From positions 1 through 13,511 of the forward strand of contig CANHEC010000015.1 in NCBI GenBank assembly GCA_947459455.1: DNA of 13,511 nt, written 5' to 3'. The DNA is from Chitinophagaceae bacterium (GTDB lineage Bacteria; Bacteroidota; Bacteroidia; Chitinophagales; Chitinophagaceae). Under the pieces are notes generated by a model, which did no database searches, was not told the DNA's origin, and was given only the letters and a program-made list of their open reading frames with translations. Positions 1 to 6,827 of this stretch are shown here, in pieces. Both the position numbers and the translations under genes were made by a program. Position 1 is the stretch's first letter; each line of letters opens with the position of its first letter.

Positions 1-173
1 ACCGGGTGGCAGCCCTGCAGCAAAAGCTGCAGCAAGGCGAGCATCGCCGGCAAACGCTGCTATCGCTGGCCTACGAATGTGGCTTTAACAGCAAGGCCAC
101 CTTCAACCGGGCTTTTCAGAAACAAGCCGGCATGGGCCCCCGGGAATGGCTGAAGCAGCAGGGGCTGGGTTGA
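1..173 (+). CDS. AraC-family transcriptional regulator, C-terminal fragment
   Basis: This is the 3' end of a gene that begins before the window. The readable frame starts at base 3 and ends at the TGA at 171-173, giving 56 residues. The sequence AYECGFNSKATFNRAF followed by GMGPREW is the typical second helix-turn-helix of AraC/XylS DNA-binding domains, with the conserved GF..(K/S)..F...F and the P.(E/x)(W/Y) close. The protein is therefore a cytoplasmic DNA-binding activator or repressor. Its sensor domain lies outside the window, so the signal it reads cannot be told. It ends with a short QQGLG tail, as in Bacteroidota AraC proteins that carry the HTH at the extreme C-terminus. The next gene on this strand starts about 200 bases on. 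Confidence 0.9.
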   Translation, partial: RVAALQQKLQQGEHRRQTLLSLAYECGFNSKATFNRAFQKQAGMGPREWLKQQGLG

Positions 174-249
174 TCTCATTTTTTCCAATTATTTGATTGT
201 AAATGACTTGTGCCGCCATAGGGGTGGCTATAGGCGTTTGTATTGAAAC

Positions 250-279
250 GTCTCAAATGCTGCTGTCAGCATTTGAGAC
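250..279. repeat. Perfect 13-bp inverted repeat (hairpin)
   Basis: GTCTCAAATGCTG (250-262) and its exact reverse complement CAGCATTTGAGAC (267-279) are separated by the four bases CTGT. No T-run follows on either strand, so it is a poor fit for an intrinsic terminator. It lies 76 bases after the AraC stop and 99 bases before the next start. It could be an RNA hairpin, a stabilising 3' end for the AraC transcript, or a protein-binding palindrome. The symmetry is seen directly; the role is unknown. Confidence 0.85.
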
Positions 280-378
280 CAACCCGATACGCCTCAAAAC
301 ATGATGTGGAGCGATGGCGCAGCGGCGGTACGCAAGTTTTGCTACCGGCACTGCCAAAACAGTGGCCGCCTCGTTCGA

Positions 379-714
379 ATGAAAAAGATAACCGCACTCT
401 TGACCGCCTTGCTGCTGCTGTCGGTTGTTGTCTGGTCGCAGGATACCAGTATTCCCTTCAAGCTGAAAAACAATAGCTGGAAACCACGTAAGTACATCCT
501 CATCAGCTACGAGCAAAATGCCAGCTGGAACAATACGCAAACCTTTTTTCTGCTACCGGGCACCAGCAAGCATCTCCGTTTTCCGGTAGGTACCCGCCTG
601 TACCTGGCCACCCAGCAGCAGGTAAATACCGTGATGGGAGGTGGCAGGCTCGAAACAGCCCCCTGGCATGTAGTGGCCGCCACCGATAATAAAGCCATCC
701 TGCCCCTGCATTAA
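379..714 (+). CDS. Small secreted protein of unknown function (111 aa)
   Basis: The start chosen is ATG 379. It begins a clear Sec signal peptide (MKK, then a leucine/valine-rich core, then VWSQ with likely cleavage near residues 20-21). The open frame extends upstream to 301, but those extra 26 residues are basic and not signal-like. The mature part is about 90 residues with alternating hydrophobic positions (KYILISYEQN, FFLLPGTSKHLRFPVGTRLYLAT), suggesting a small beta-sandwich. It has no cysteines, no lipobox and no recognised catalytic motif. The downstream receptor gene starts 42 bases later on the same strand, so the two may be co-transcribed. In that case this periplasmic or surface protein could act with the receptor; this is inference only. 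No family is recognised. Confidence 0.75.
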   Translation: MKKITALLTALLLLSVVVWSQDTSIPFKLKNNSWKPRKYILISYEQNASWNNTQTFFLLPGTSKHLRFPVGTRLYLATQQQVNTVMGGGRLETAPWHVVAATDNKAILPLH

Positions 715-756
715 GCTTCCTTCAAAAAACATTCGTCACCGCCCCAACTTTTTACC

Positions 757-3285
757 ATGCGCCACCTACTGTTGTGTACCGTCATCGCCCTCGCCGTCAC
801 CCGGTCTGCCCATGCGCAGCTGGCCACCTATAGTCCGCTCAATGGCAGCTTTCAAGACAGCATCACCTTGTTTTTCAATCTGAACCTGAGCCAGGATCCA
901 CGAGCCGCCGGCCTTAAGGACCGTAGCACCGGCTTGTACCTGTGGATGGGCGCCGGCACCGCCGCCAGCCCGTTTGCCTACCAGCCAGCTGCGCAAAAGG
1001 ATTTTGGCCAACCGGTGATGGGTGCCGAGCTGAGCCCCGTAGGCGCCAACCTGTGGCAAATAAAGCTGCATGCACCCAACTGGTGCCGGGTGCCGGCCAG
1101 CCAACCCATAGAAGTGTTGGGCCTGATTGTAAAGAATGCCGATGGTAGTGCACAAACAGAAGACATTATACTGACGGCCGGCCCCACCCGACAACTGCAA
1201 AGTGTGGTGGTACGTGCCAATAAGCCGCTGGTAGAAAAACTAGCCGACCGCACCGTGCTGAATATTCAAAACGATGTGGTGGCCAGCGCCGGTACGCTGT
1301 TTGAAGCCATCCAACGGGCGCCCGGCCTGAGCGTGACCAATGATGAAAACCTGATCATGAGTGGCAAGAGCGGTGTACTGGTACTGATAGATGGCCGGCC
1401 TACCCAGCTTAGCCAACGTGACCTGGCCAACTGGCTAAAATCGACACCCGCATCGCTGGTGGCCAGCATCGATATCATCAGCAACCCATCGGCCAAATAC
1501 GATGCACAGGGCAATGCTGGTATCATCAACATTAAGCTGAAGAAAAACACCCAGCAGGGCCTGAATGGCAACCTGAATACCGCCTACACGCAGGCACAGC
1601 ACTACCGCACCAATAGCAGTGCCAACCTCAACTACCGCCAGGGCGCCCTGAACCTGTACGGCAATGCCAGCTATAGCCATGTGCTGCAGCATACCAATGG
1701 CAGCCTGATACGCCAGATTCCCGCCGCCGGTCAACCGTTGCTGTTCGACAATCGTACGACCGATATCGACCGCGGACGTGGCATAAATTACCGCCTGGGC
1801 GCCGATTGGTACCTGAATAAAAAAACGACCCTCGGTTTACTGTTTCGTGGCAATGACTACAGCAACCCCATGGAAACCCTGGGCAGCACGGTAATGTGGA
1901 ATGGCAACAGCGCCGACAGCAGCCTTCGTACCCGCAATGAAAACCGCTACAACACGGCCAACAAAGGCTACAACCTGAACTATCGCTGGCTGGATACCAC
2001 CGGCGCCGAGTGGAACCTCGATGCTGATTATACCCGCTTCAGCAACCAAAACGGTGGCCTCATCAGCACCGAGCTGTTTGGCAAAAACGGCCAACCGACC
2101 GGTACGCAAACCAACGACCTGCGGGTGATGACCAACATAGACCTGTACACGCTGCGGGCCGACTATACCCGCCCGCTGAAGCGCTGGCGCAGCAAGCTGG
2201 AAACCGGCGCCAAATGGACGCATACCAACACTCGCAACAATATGCAGGCATGGCTGGGTACCGCACTGCCCACGCAGCCCGATACTGGTCGCACCAACGA
2301 TTTCAGGTATGCCGAAAGCATTTACGCCGCCTACCTGAACCTGCAGCGCCAGCATGGCCGCTGGAACTATCAGCTAAGTGTACGTGCCGAAGCCACGGTA
2401 GCCCGCGGCAATAGCCTGAACCTGCGCAGCGAACGCATCGAAAAGCCCGATACCAACTACCTCAATCTGTTTCCCTCGGCCTTTGTGCGGTATACCATCA
2501 ACGATAAGAATAGCCTGGGTCTCTCGGCCAGCCGCCGCATCAATCGGCCCTCTTTTCAGGATCTGAATCCTTTTGAATATCTGTTTGACAAATACAGCAG
2601 CGAACGTGGCAACCCCTACCTGCGCCCCTCGTACCTGAGTAATGTAGAACTGAACTACAACTACGCTGGTGCTTTGGACCTGACCATTGGTTACAGCCGC
2701 ACCAACGATTATTTTCAAACCGTGGCGGAGCAAAATGGGGCTTTTGCTTCGGCTACTACCTACAATGTAGGCCGCCAGCACAATTGGTTTGCCAACCTCA
2801 GCCTCGGCCTTCCCATTCGCTCATGGTGGTTTAGCTACAACAGCCTCAATAGCTTTTACAATGTGTACAAGGGCCAGATAGCCGAAGGTGCCATCAACAA
2901 CCGTGCGTTTGGCATGGGCTGGTACACGCAGCAAAGTTTTTCGCTGAAGAAAGACTGGAAGCTGCAGCTAAGCAGCTGGGGCAATAGCGGCACCCGCGAT
3001 GCACTTTTTAAAACCAGCTGGTTGGGAAGTGTAGATGTGGGTGTAAGAAAAGCATGGGCCGAGGGAAAATGGAATGCCCGCCTGGCGGTAAATGATGTGT
3101 TCAATACCCAGCGCTGGCAGCAGCGGGTGCAGTTTGCCGATATGCAGTTTACTTACTATCGCAAATGGGAAAGCCGTGGCGTAAGCCTGCAGCTCAACTG
3201 GAAATTTGGCAAAACCAACTACCAGGCCCGCCAGCGTAACCGGGGCAATGAAGCAGAGGAAAGTCGCATCAAAACAAAAAGCTGA
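757..3285 (+). CDS. TonB-dependent outer membrane receptor (OMP_b-brl_3 type)
   Basis: The 842-residue protein has a Sec signal peptide (residues 1-20, cleavage after AHA). Residues about 22-145 form a beta-rich domain. Residues about 148-262 form a TonB plug, with LQSVVVRANKP, the APGLSV segment, VLIDGRP and the GNAGIINIKLKK end of the plug. A long beta-barrel follows to the C-terminus with the usual N/Y/R-rich strands and a final SLQLNWKFG strand. Such receptors sit in the outer membrane and import or bind a substrate using TonB energy. The usual CarboxypepD_reg-like N-terminal domain of this family is not apparent. The region here (NADGS near residue 128, LYLWMGA near 60) instead resembles the Ig/carbohydrate-binding-type domain found before some Bacteroidota glycosidases. 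That comparison is from memory and unverified. The substrate is unknown. The stop faces the RidA-like gene only 12 bases away. Confidence 0.9.
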   Translation: MRHLLLCTVIALAVTRSAHAQLATYSPLNGSFQDSITLFFNLNLSQDPRAAGLKDRSTGLYLWMGAGTAASPFAYQPAAQKDFGQPVMGAELSPVGANLWQIKLHAPNWCRVPASQPIEVLGLIVKNADGSAQTEDIILTAGPTRQLQSVVVRANKPLVEKLADRTVLNIQNDVVASAGTLFEAIQRAPGLSVTNDENLIMSGKSGVLVLIDGRPTQLSQRDLANWLKSTPASLVASIDIISNPSAKYDAQGNAGIINIKLKKNTQQGLNGNLNTAYTQAQHYRTNSSANLNYRQGALNLYGNASYSHVLQHTNGSLIRQIPAAGQPLLFDNRTTDIDRGRGINYRLGADWYLNKKTTLGLLFRGNDYSNPMETLGSTVMWNGNSADSSLRTRNENRYNTANKGYNLNYRWLDTTGAEWNLDADYTRFSNQNGGLISTELFGKNGQPTGTQTNDLRVMTNIDLYTLRADYTRPLKRWRSKLETGAKWTHTNTRNNMQAWLGTALPTQPDTGRTNDFRYAESIYAAYLNLQRQHGRWNYQLSVRAEATVARGNSLNLRSERIEKPDTNYLNLFPSAFVRYTINDKNSLGLSASRRINRPSFQDLNPFEYLFDKYSSERGNPYLRPSYLSNVELNYNYAGALDLTIGYSRTNDYFQTVAEQNGAFASATTYNVGRQHNWFANLSLGLPIRSWWFSYNSLNSFYNVYKGQIAEGAINNRAFGMGWYTQQSFSLKKDWKLQLSSWGNSGTRDALFKTSWLGSVDVGVRKAWAEGKWNARLAVNDVFNTQRWQQRVQFADMQFTYYRKWESRGVSLQLNWKFGKTNYQARQRNRGNEAEESRIKTKS

Positions 3286-3297
3286 ACAGCCGGGCGG

Positions 3298-3738
3298 CTA
3301 CTTATCGGGTAGCATTGCTATCACCTCTATTTCCAGCCGGGCTTCGTGCATGTACAGGCGGCTTACCTGCACCCAGGTAGAAGTGGGATAGTCGCCTTTG
3401 TAAGCCAGTTTTCGGTATTGGTTAGCCGCTTTCATGGCTTCTATATCGGTAGTGAAAATGCTTTCTTTTACCACATGCTGCAGGCCCGCACCAAACTGCT
3501 CCAGTGATTTTGAAATGATGCGGTACACTTGGCTGACACCAGCTGAATCGACCGTGAGGGCTACCGTACCCGACACATAGATCGTATTGCCCACTTTGAT
3601 GGTCTGCGTGTAACCGCCTTCTTCATTTTGTGGCTTGCCGAAATGAAACTTTTGTTTTTCCGGAGTGGGTAGGAGCTGTGCGTGGCTGCAAACAGCCAAT
3701 AGCAGCAAGCCTGCTACGAAAGCAAAACGAGCATACAT
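3298..3738 (-). CDS. Exported RidA/YjgF-like protein
   Basis: The 146-residue protein has a Sec signal peptide (residues 1-20, cleavage at SHA/Q) and then a single Rid (YjgF/YER057c/UK114) domain. Matching landmarks are GGYTQTIKVGNTIYVSG (41-57), the VVKESIFTTDI helix and strand (89-99), and the closing RLYMHEARLEIEVIA (127-141). Cytoplasmic RidA is a trimeric imine/enamine deaminase that relies on an arginine in the P-x-R motif. Here the matching stretch is PTST (118-121), with Ser at the Arg position, so classical RidA chemistry is doubtful. It resembles the Arg-lacking Rid subfamilies. Export to the periplasm is also unlike RidA. It is transcribed separately from the upstream lipoprotein, because a terminator lies between them. 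Its 3' end is nearly back to back with that of the TonB receptor. Confidence 0.88.
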   Translation of the reverse strand: MYARFAFVAGLLLLAVCSHAQLLPTPEKQKFHFGKPQNEEGGYTQTIKVGNTIYVSGTVALTVDSAGVSQVYRIISKSLEQFGAGLQHVVKESIFTTDIEAMKAANQYRKLAYKGDYPTSTWVQVSRLYMHEARLEIEVIAMLPDK

Positions 3739-3758
3739 GCAGGGTGAATTGAAAGGAT

Positions 3759-3799
3759 AAAAAAAGCGCCTGGCAGCGCATCAACAGCAACTGCCAGGC
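3759..3799 (-). terminator. Intrinsic terminator of the lipoprotein unit
   Basis: On the minus strand GCCTGGCAG (3799-3791) pairs perfectly with CTGCCAGGC (3776-3768) across a 14-base loop. Two bases later comes a run of seven Ts (3765-3759). It lies 15 bases past the stop of the lipoprotein gene and just before the RidA-like gene, so it separates the two transcription units. Confidence 0.85.
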
Positions 3800-3814
3800 A
3801 CCGATAGATTTCAA

Positions 3815-4255
3815 TTACAAACGAACATTCAATTGCAAAGAGGTAGCACCGGCAGGCACAAATTCATTGCGACCCACCTGTTGAATACGGCTTTGCGCAT
3901 CGCGGTAGCGAATGCTATAGCTGGCGCTTACGGTTTCCGTATTGTCATCTACATTGCTCACCAGCTTCACTATCTGCCGGGGGTTTTGGGCCTGCGGAAA
4001 ACTGCGCAGCGACTTGAACTGAATGGTAGAGTCCCACTCGAGGCTGCGGGCGCCGGTTTGCTTGTTGATGCGGCTGATGGCCAGTTTTACTTCAGCCTCT
4101 ACGCCATCATAGGCCGGGCCACTGTAATCCTGTCCTTGCTGCAGATTCAGCACCACCGATTTGGTTTCGCGGGCTACCGGCTGTACAATGATGGTTTCTT
4201 TTTGGCAAGCCAGCAGCGTCGACAAAAGGACGCCAGAAAAAAGGAGCTTTTTCAT
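3815..4255 (-). CDS. Small lipoprotein of unknown function (146 aa)
   Basis: The N-terminus MKKLLFSGVLLSTLLAC is a lipoprotein signal with lipobox LLAC and lipidated Cys17. The mature protein would be anchored to the inner or outer membrane and exposed to the periplasm or surface. The remaining roughly 130 residues contain alternating hydrophobic and polar strands (SVVLNLQQGQ, EAEVKLAISRI, ETVSASYSIRYRD, GATSLQLNVRL). This suggests one beta-sandwich domain of immunoglobulin type. No catalytic motif is visible and no named family is recognised. The broken gene at 4290-4592 ends 34 bases upstream on the same strand. The pair probably formed one transcription unit ending at the terminator at 3759-3799. 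Confidence 0.8.
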   Translation of the reverse strand: MKKLLFSGVLLSTLLACQKETIIVQPVARETKSVVLNLQQGQDYSGPAYDGVEAEVKLAISRINKQTGARSLEWDSTIQFKSLRSFPQAQNPRQIVKLVSNVDDNTETVSASYSIRYRDAQSRIQQVGRNEFVPAGATSLQLNVRL

Positions 4256-4289
4256 AAAAATGTGTGTTTTGGAGTGTTATTGAATGGAG

Positions 4290-4592
4290 TTAGGGGTGAG
4301 TCGTCGAGGGCATTGCGCCTGCAAGCGATAGGGCGATATCTGTTTTTTCTTTCAGTTCCTGCAGCTGCTTTTTGTTGAATTTTAATCTGCGACCACTGAT
4401 GACTTCGGTATACACCAGCTGGTGTTTCCAGGTGTAGTAGCGCACAGTGGTTTTGTTCGGATTTTCTTCAGACGTTTCGGCTACCCAGTAGCCCTTTTAG
4501 CTCAGGGGTTTTGTGTTTTTGGCCGTTGCTGCATCGGCTGCCAACAGCCCGCCTGCCAGCAGCAGCGCCATCAAGGTGTGTTTCATGGTCAT
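4290..4592 (-). pseudogene. Small secreted-protein gene interrupted by an in-frame TAA
   Basis: Reading from ATG 4592 (or 4586), codons 1-31 encode a signal peptide (MKHTLMALLLAGGLLAADA region). TAA follows at 4499-4497. The same frame then stays open for 68 more codons to TAA 4292-4290. The part after the first stop reads KGYWVAETSEEN, TTVRYYTWKHQLVYTEVISG and FNKKQLQELKEKTDIAL. This is protein-like, with two aromatic beta-strands and an amphipathic C-terminal helix. It matches a general pattern of small exported Bacteroidota proteins (GYWV.E..., liY.E.i.G) that I recall but cannot verify. The simplest reading is a nonsense mutation in a gene of about 99 residues. A sequencing error or stop-codon readthrough is possible. 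Without readthrough only a 31-residue signal peptide would be made. Confidence 0.72.
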
Positions 4593-4690
4593 GGTACCTG
4601 TTTTTTGGTGTGAGAAAAGGATGTTGCATATAAACAACCGGATGCAAAAAAACAACCAGTACCGGGCAGTGCCTATCGCATATTGATGTG

Positions 4691-4720
4691 AAAAGCCCGC
4701 TGACCGGGGGCCAGCGGGCT
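4691..4720 (-). terminator. Terminator of the CDGSH gene
   Basis: On the minus strand AGCCCGCTG (4720-4712) pairs perfectly with CAGCGGGCT (4702-4694) around a nine-base loop and is followed by four Ts (4694-4691). The GC-rich 9-bp stem lies 30 bases past the stop of the CDGSH gene. The short T-run makes it a moderate rather than strong terminator. Confidence 0.7.
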
Positions 4721-4750
4721 GTATTAACACATCGATAGCAATCGACAATC

Positions 4751-5041
4751 TTAACCTGCGTTTACCTGCCGATGGCTGCCATCGCAGAAGGGCGGATTCT
4801 TCGTCTGCTTGCAATTGCAGAGCCATACTTCGCCGCTTTGCTCGGGCGTAAACTTGTGGCTTACGAAATGCTTTTGCAATTCACCATTTTCGTCTTCGGT
4901 CCAGCAAGCTTTGTGTGCGCCGTCGCAAAAAGGTTGTTTCTCGCTGAGGCCGCAGGTGCACCAGGCGTAGGTTTTGCCAGCCTCTACCTGTACAGCAGTG
5001 GGTTCGCATTTGGCGGCTATGGGCAGTTGTTTGTAGTCCAT
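4751..5041 (-). CDS. Double CDGSH iron-sulfur protein
   Basis: The 96-residue protein contains two complete CDGSH iron-sulfur motifs. The first uses Cys28, Cys30, Cys39 and His43 (CTCGLSEKQPFCDGAH). The second uses Cys75, Cys77, Cys86 and His90 (CNCKQTKNPPFCDGSH). Each three-Cys-one-His site is expected to bind one [2Fe-2S] cluster, as in mitoNEET-family proteins. With two motifs in one chain it resembles the monomeric CISD3/MiNT type rather than the dimeric single-motif type. No signal peptide or membrane segment is present, so it should be cytoplasmic. Its role may be electron or cluster transfer, or redox sensing; the partner cannot be told from the context. It stands alone: a terminator follows it, and the MeaB gene upstream ends about 100 bases away. 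Confidence 0.93.
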   Translation of the reverse strand: MDYKQLPIAAKCEPTAVQVEAGKTYAWCTCGLSEKQPFCDGAHKACWTEDENGELQKHFVSHKFTPEQSGEVWLCNCKQTKNPPFCDGSHRQVNAG

Positions 5042-5093
5042 GAAGCAGTCGTCAGTTTAATGAAGAGATAAGAAATGTAATCGGTTGCAAGAT

Positions 5094-5112
5094 ACACTGG
5101 GAAGGCCAGTGT
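5094..5112. other. 7-bp perfect hairpin downstream of meaB
   Basis: ACACTGG (5094-5100) and CCAGTGT (5106-5112) form a perfect stem with a five-base loop, 27 bases past the MeaB stop. A second, shorter inverted repeat GGCGC/GCGCC lies at 5115-5129. On the minus strand the tail is TATCTTG rather than a clean T-run, so this may be a weak terminator for meaB. No better terminator candidate was seen there. Confidence 0.4.
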
Positions 5113-5138
5113 TTGGCGCACCCGGCGCCCTCATTGGT

Positions 5139-6041
5139 TTATTGTAAACGTTGTAGCAGGCGGTACACATTTACCCCTGGTCCTTCGGCGCTGATTAGTT
5201 CCTTTAGCGCTTGCTTGCTCAGGTGGCGCATACGTTGCTGCTGTAGCAGGTGCCATAGCTTTTCGGTTAGTAGCCACAGGTGCCGGTCATTTTGATGATG
5301 CTGCGCCAGCACGGTGTTGATGGCGGTAGCCAGGCCATCAATGCCTTCGCGGTGCTGCGCCACTGTTTTCACCACGGGTATTTCCTGGTGTTTTTTCGAA
5401 AACGCCGGTGCCAGCATCAGCCGCAGGTTGTGTACAAAACGGTCGGCATCGGGCCGGTCTGCTTTGTTTACTACAAACACATCGGCTATCTCCATCAGGC
5501 CGGCTTTCATGGTTTGTATTTCATCGCCGGCTTCGGGCACCACCACCACCACAGTGCAGTCGGCCAGCCCGGCTATCTCCACTTCACTTTGGCCTACGCC
5601 CACGGTTTCTACCACGATGTAGTCAAAGCCGGCCTGCTTCATCACATCGGTGATTTCGAGGATGTACGGATGCAGTCCGCCCAGCGAGCCGCGGGTAGCC
5701 AGGCTGCGGATGTACACCTGCGGATGGTCGTACCATTCGCTCATGCGAATGCGATCGCCCAGCAGGGCACCCAGGTTGAAGGGCGAAGAAGGATCGACAC
5801 ACAAGACGCCTACTTTTTTGCCAGCTTGCACCCAGTGTTCAATCAGGCCATCTACCAGGGTGCTTTTGCCGGCACCGGGCGGGCCGGTAATGCCTACCAC
5901 AGGCACTTGGTTGGCTGGTAGCTGTTCCAGCATGGTCAGCACCCCATCGGCCTGGTTTTCTACCAGCGATATGAGGCGGGCCAGGGCTTTGGTTTGCCCT
6001 TGCTGCAAAGCGAACACGTAGGAAGATAGATCGGCGGCCAT
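5139..6041 (-). CDS. meaB: MeaB/ArgK-type GTPase chaperone
   Basis: The 300-residue protein has the G3E-type MeaB layout: Walker A GPPGAGKS (53-60), the family-specific DPSSPFNLGALLGDRIRM (83-100), the RGSLGG loop (117-122), switch ETVGVGQSE (145-153), and NKAD (192-195) for guanine recognition. MeaB proteins guard and reload adenosylcobalamin-dependent acyl-CoA mutases, chiefly methylmalonyl-CoA mutase, in the cytoplasm. No mutase gene is in the window. The start chosen is ATG 6041: the family normally begins about 50 residues before Walker A, and a TAnnTTTG promoter element lies just upstream. The open frame continues to 6350, but the extra 103 residues are P/S/A-rich and antisense-like to YidD. 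Its length agrees with the family. It lies 49 bases downstream of yidD on the same strand. Confidence 0.93.
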   Translation of the reverse strand: MAADLSSYVFALQQGQTKALARLISLVENQADGVLTMLEQLPANQVPVVGITGPPGAGKSTLVDGLIEHWVQAGKKVGVLCVDPSSPFNLGALLGDRIRMSEWYDHPQVYIRSLATRGSLGGLHPYILEITDVMKQAGFDYIVVETVGVGQSEVEIAGLADCTVVVVVPEAGDEIQTMKAGLMEIADVFVVNKADRPDADRFVHNLRLMLAPAFSKKHQEIPVVKTVAQHREGIDGLATAINTVLAQHHQNDRHLWLLTEKLWHLLQQQRMRHLSKQALKELISAEGPGVNVYRLLQRLQ

Positions 6042-6049
6042 GTGTAGCG

Positions 6050-6057
6050 CAAATGTA
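6050..6057 (-). promoter_or_regulatory. Probable -7 element of meaB
   Basis: On the minus strand TACATTTG matches the Bacteroidota -7 consensus TAnnTTTG and ends nine bases before the ATG at 6041, which would give a very short leader. No clear -33 TTG is seen at the expected distance. Confidence 0.5.
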
Positions 6058-6090
6058 GGCGGCCACCGGGCTGCAGGTACATGAGATTGC

Positions 6091-6369
6091 TCACGGCACC
6101 GGGTCGTACCCACTACCGCCCCAGGGGTGGCAGCGGCTGATGCGCTTGATCGACAACCAGAAGCCTTTGAAGGGCCCGTACTTTTTGAAAGCCTCCAGCG
6201 CATAGTGGCTGCAGGTAGGGGTGTAGCGGCACTTGGGGCCCAGCCACGGGCTGATGACCCATTGGTAAAACCGGATGATAACAATGAAAGGCAGCGACAG
6301 CACCTGCTGCCACCATCGGTTGGTGGCGGGTGGTTGGGTACCCAAAGCATCCTGGCAACAGCTTTTCAT
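6091..6369 (-). CDS. yidD: YidD membrane protein insertion efficiency factor
   Basis: The 92-residue protein contains the YidD core: an amphipathic N-terminal segment (LPFIVIIRFYQWVISPWLG, 26-44), then CRYTPTCSHYALEAF (47-61), then the GFWLSIKRISRCHPWGGSGYDPVP end. The conserved Cys47, Cys53 and Cys80 and the terminal G(G)..DPVP are all present. YidD is a small membrane-associated protein thought to help YidC insert proteins into the inner membrane. In many bacteria it lies near rnpA and yidC, but here neither is present and it precedes meaB. ATG 6369 is the start. The frame runs on to 6450, but a TAnnTTTG element just before 6369 and the usual family length favour the shorter form. The first 25 residues are longer than usual and poorly conserved. 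Confidence 0.9.
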   Translation of the reverse strand: MKSCCQDALGTQPPATNRWWQQVLSLPFIVIIRFYQWVISPWLGPKCRYTPTCSHYALEAFKKYGPFKGFWLSIKRISRCHPWGGSGYDPVP

Positions 6370-6375
6370 GCAGGG

Positions 6376-6383
6376 CAAAGGTA
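6376..6383 (-). promoter_or_regulatory. Probable -7 element of yidD
   Basis: On the minus strand TACCTTTG fits TAnnTTTG and ends seven bases before ATG 6369. A weak TTTA at the -33 position (about 21 bases upstream) may complete the promoter. The arrangement mirrors the one in front of meaB. Confidence 0.5.
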
Positions 6384-6428
6384 GGCAAGGGGCAGGCAGC
6401 GTGTAAACCAGGGCGGCCGGGTTTACTG

Positions 6429-6436
6429 TAGATTTA
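6429..6436 (+). promoter_or_regulatory. Possible -7 element of the DoxX operon
   Basis: TAGATTTA departs from TAnnTTTG only at the last base and ends four bases before ATG 6441, an almost leaderless arrangement. No -33 element is evident, so the call is weak. Confidence 0.3.
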
Positions 6437-6440
6437 CCAA

Positions 6441-6827
6441 ATGCAAGCACGTATCGGCTGGCTGATCACTGTGTTTATCAGTAGCATCTGGTTCATCAAT
6501 GGGGCATGGGCCAAGCTGCTGGGCGGCGTGCCCCGGCACCAGCAGATAGTGGCGGCCATACTGGGCCAAACACATGCACCGCTGCTCACTACGCTCATTG
6601 GCTTGGGCGAAGTGGTAATGGCCTTGTGGGTGCTGACGCGGTGGCAACTACGCCTGTGTACCTGGCTGCAAGTGCTGCTGGTAGCCATCATGAACGGACT
6701 GGAAGCCTGGTTGGTGAAGCCCCTGTTGTTGTTTGGTTATTTCAACCTGCTGTGGGCAGCGCTGTTTATTGGTGTGGTCCTTTTGCATCAGCAATTCTTA
6801 CAGCGTTCAAATAGTACCATTGTATGA
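6441..6827 (+). CDS. DoxX-like four-helix membrane protein
   Basis: The 128-residue protein has four hydrophobic helices (about residues 5-25, 48-66, 72-91 and 96-117). It resembles the DoxX-like family: an N-terminal FINGAWAKLLGGVPRHQQIVAAILG followed by a GLGEVVMALWVL helix. DoxX proteins are integral inner membrane proteins, in some systems linked to thiol and redox balance or terminal oxidases, but most have no proven function. It is the first gene of a four-gene operon. Its stop overlaps the start of the DUF2071 gene in an ATGA, implying translational coupling. It is divergent from yidD across a 71-base gap. Confidence 0.85.
   Translation: MQARIGWLITVFISSIWFINGAWAKLLGGVPRHQQIVAAILGQTHAPLLTTLIGLGEVVMALWVLTRWQLRLCTWLQVLLVAIMNGLEAWLVKPLLLFGYFNLLWAALFIGVVLLHQQFLQRSNSTIV

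Noticed and set aside
4622..4628. TGTTGCA half-site matching the Zur-like palindrome, upstream of the broken gene
   Set aside because: A single 7-mer half-site is expected by chance in a window of this size and has no partner half.
6042..6350. N-terminal extension of the MeaB frame to 6350
   Set aside because: The extra 103 residues are low-complexity, lie antiparallel-frame over YidD, and family length plus the promoter element at 6050-6057 support ATG 6041.
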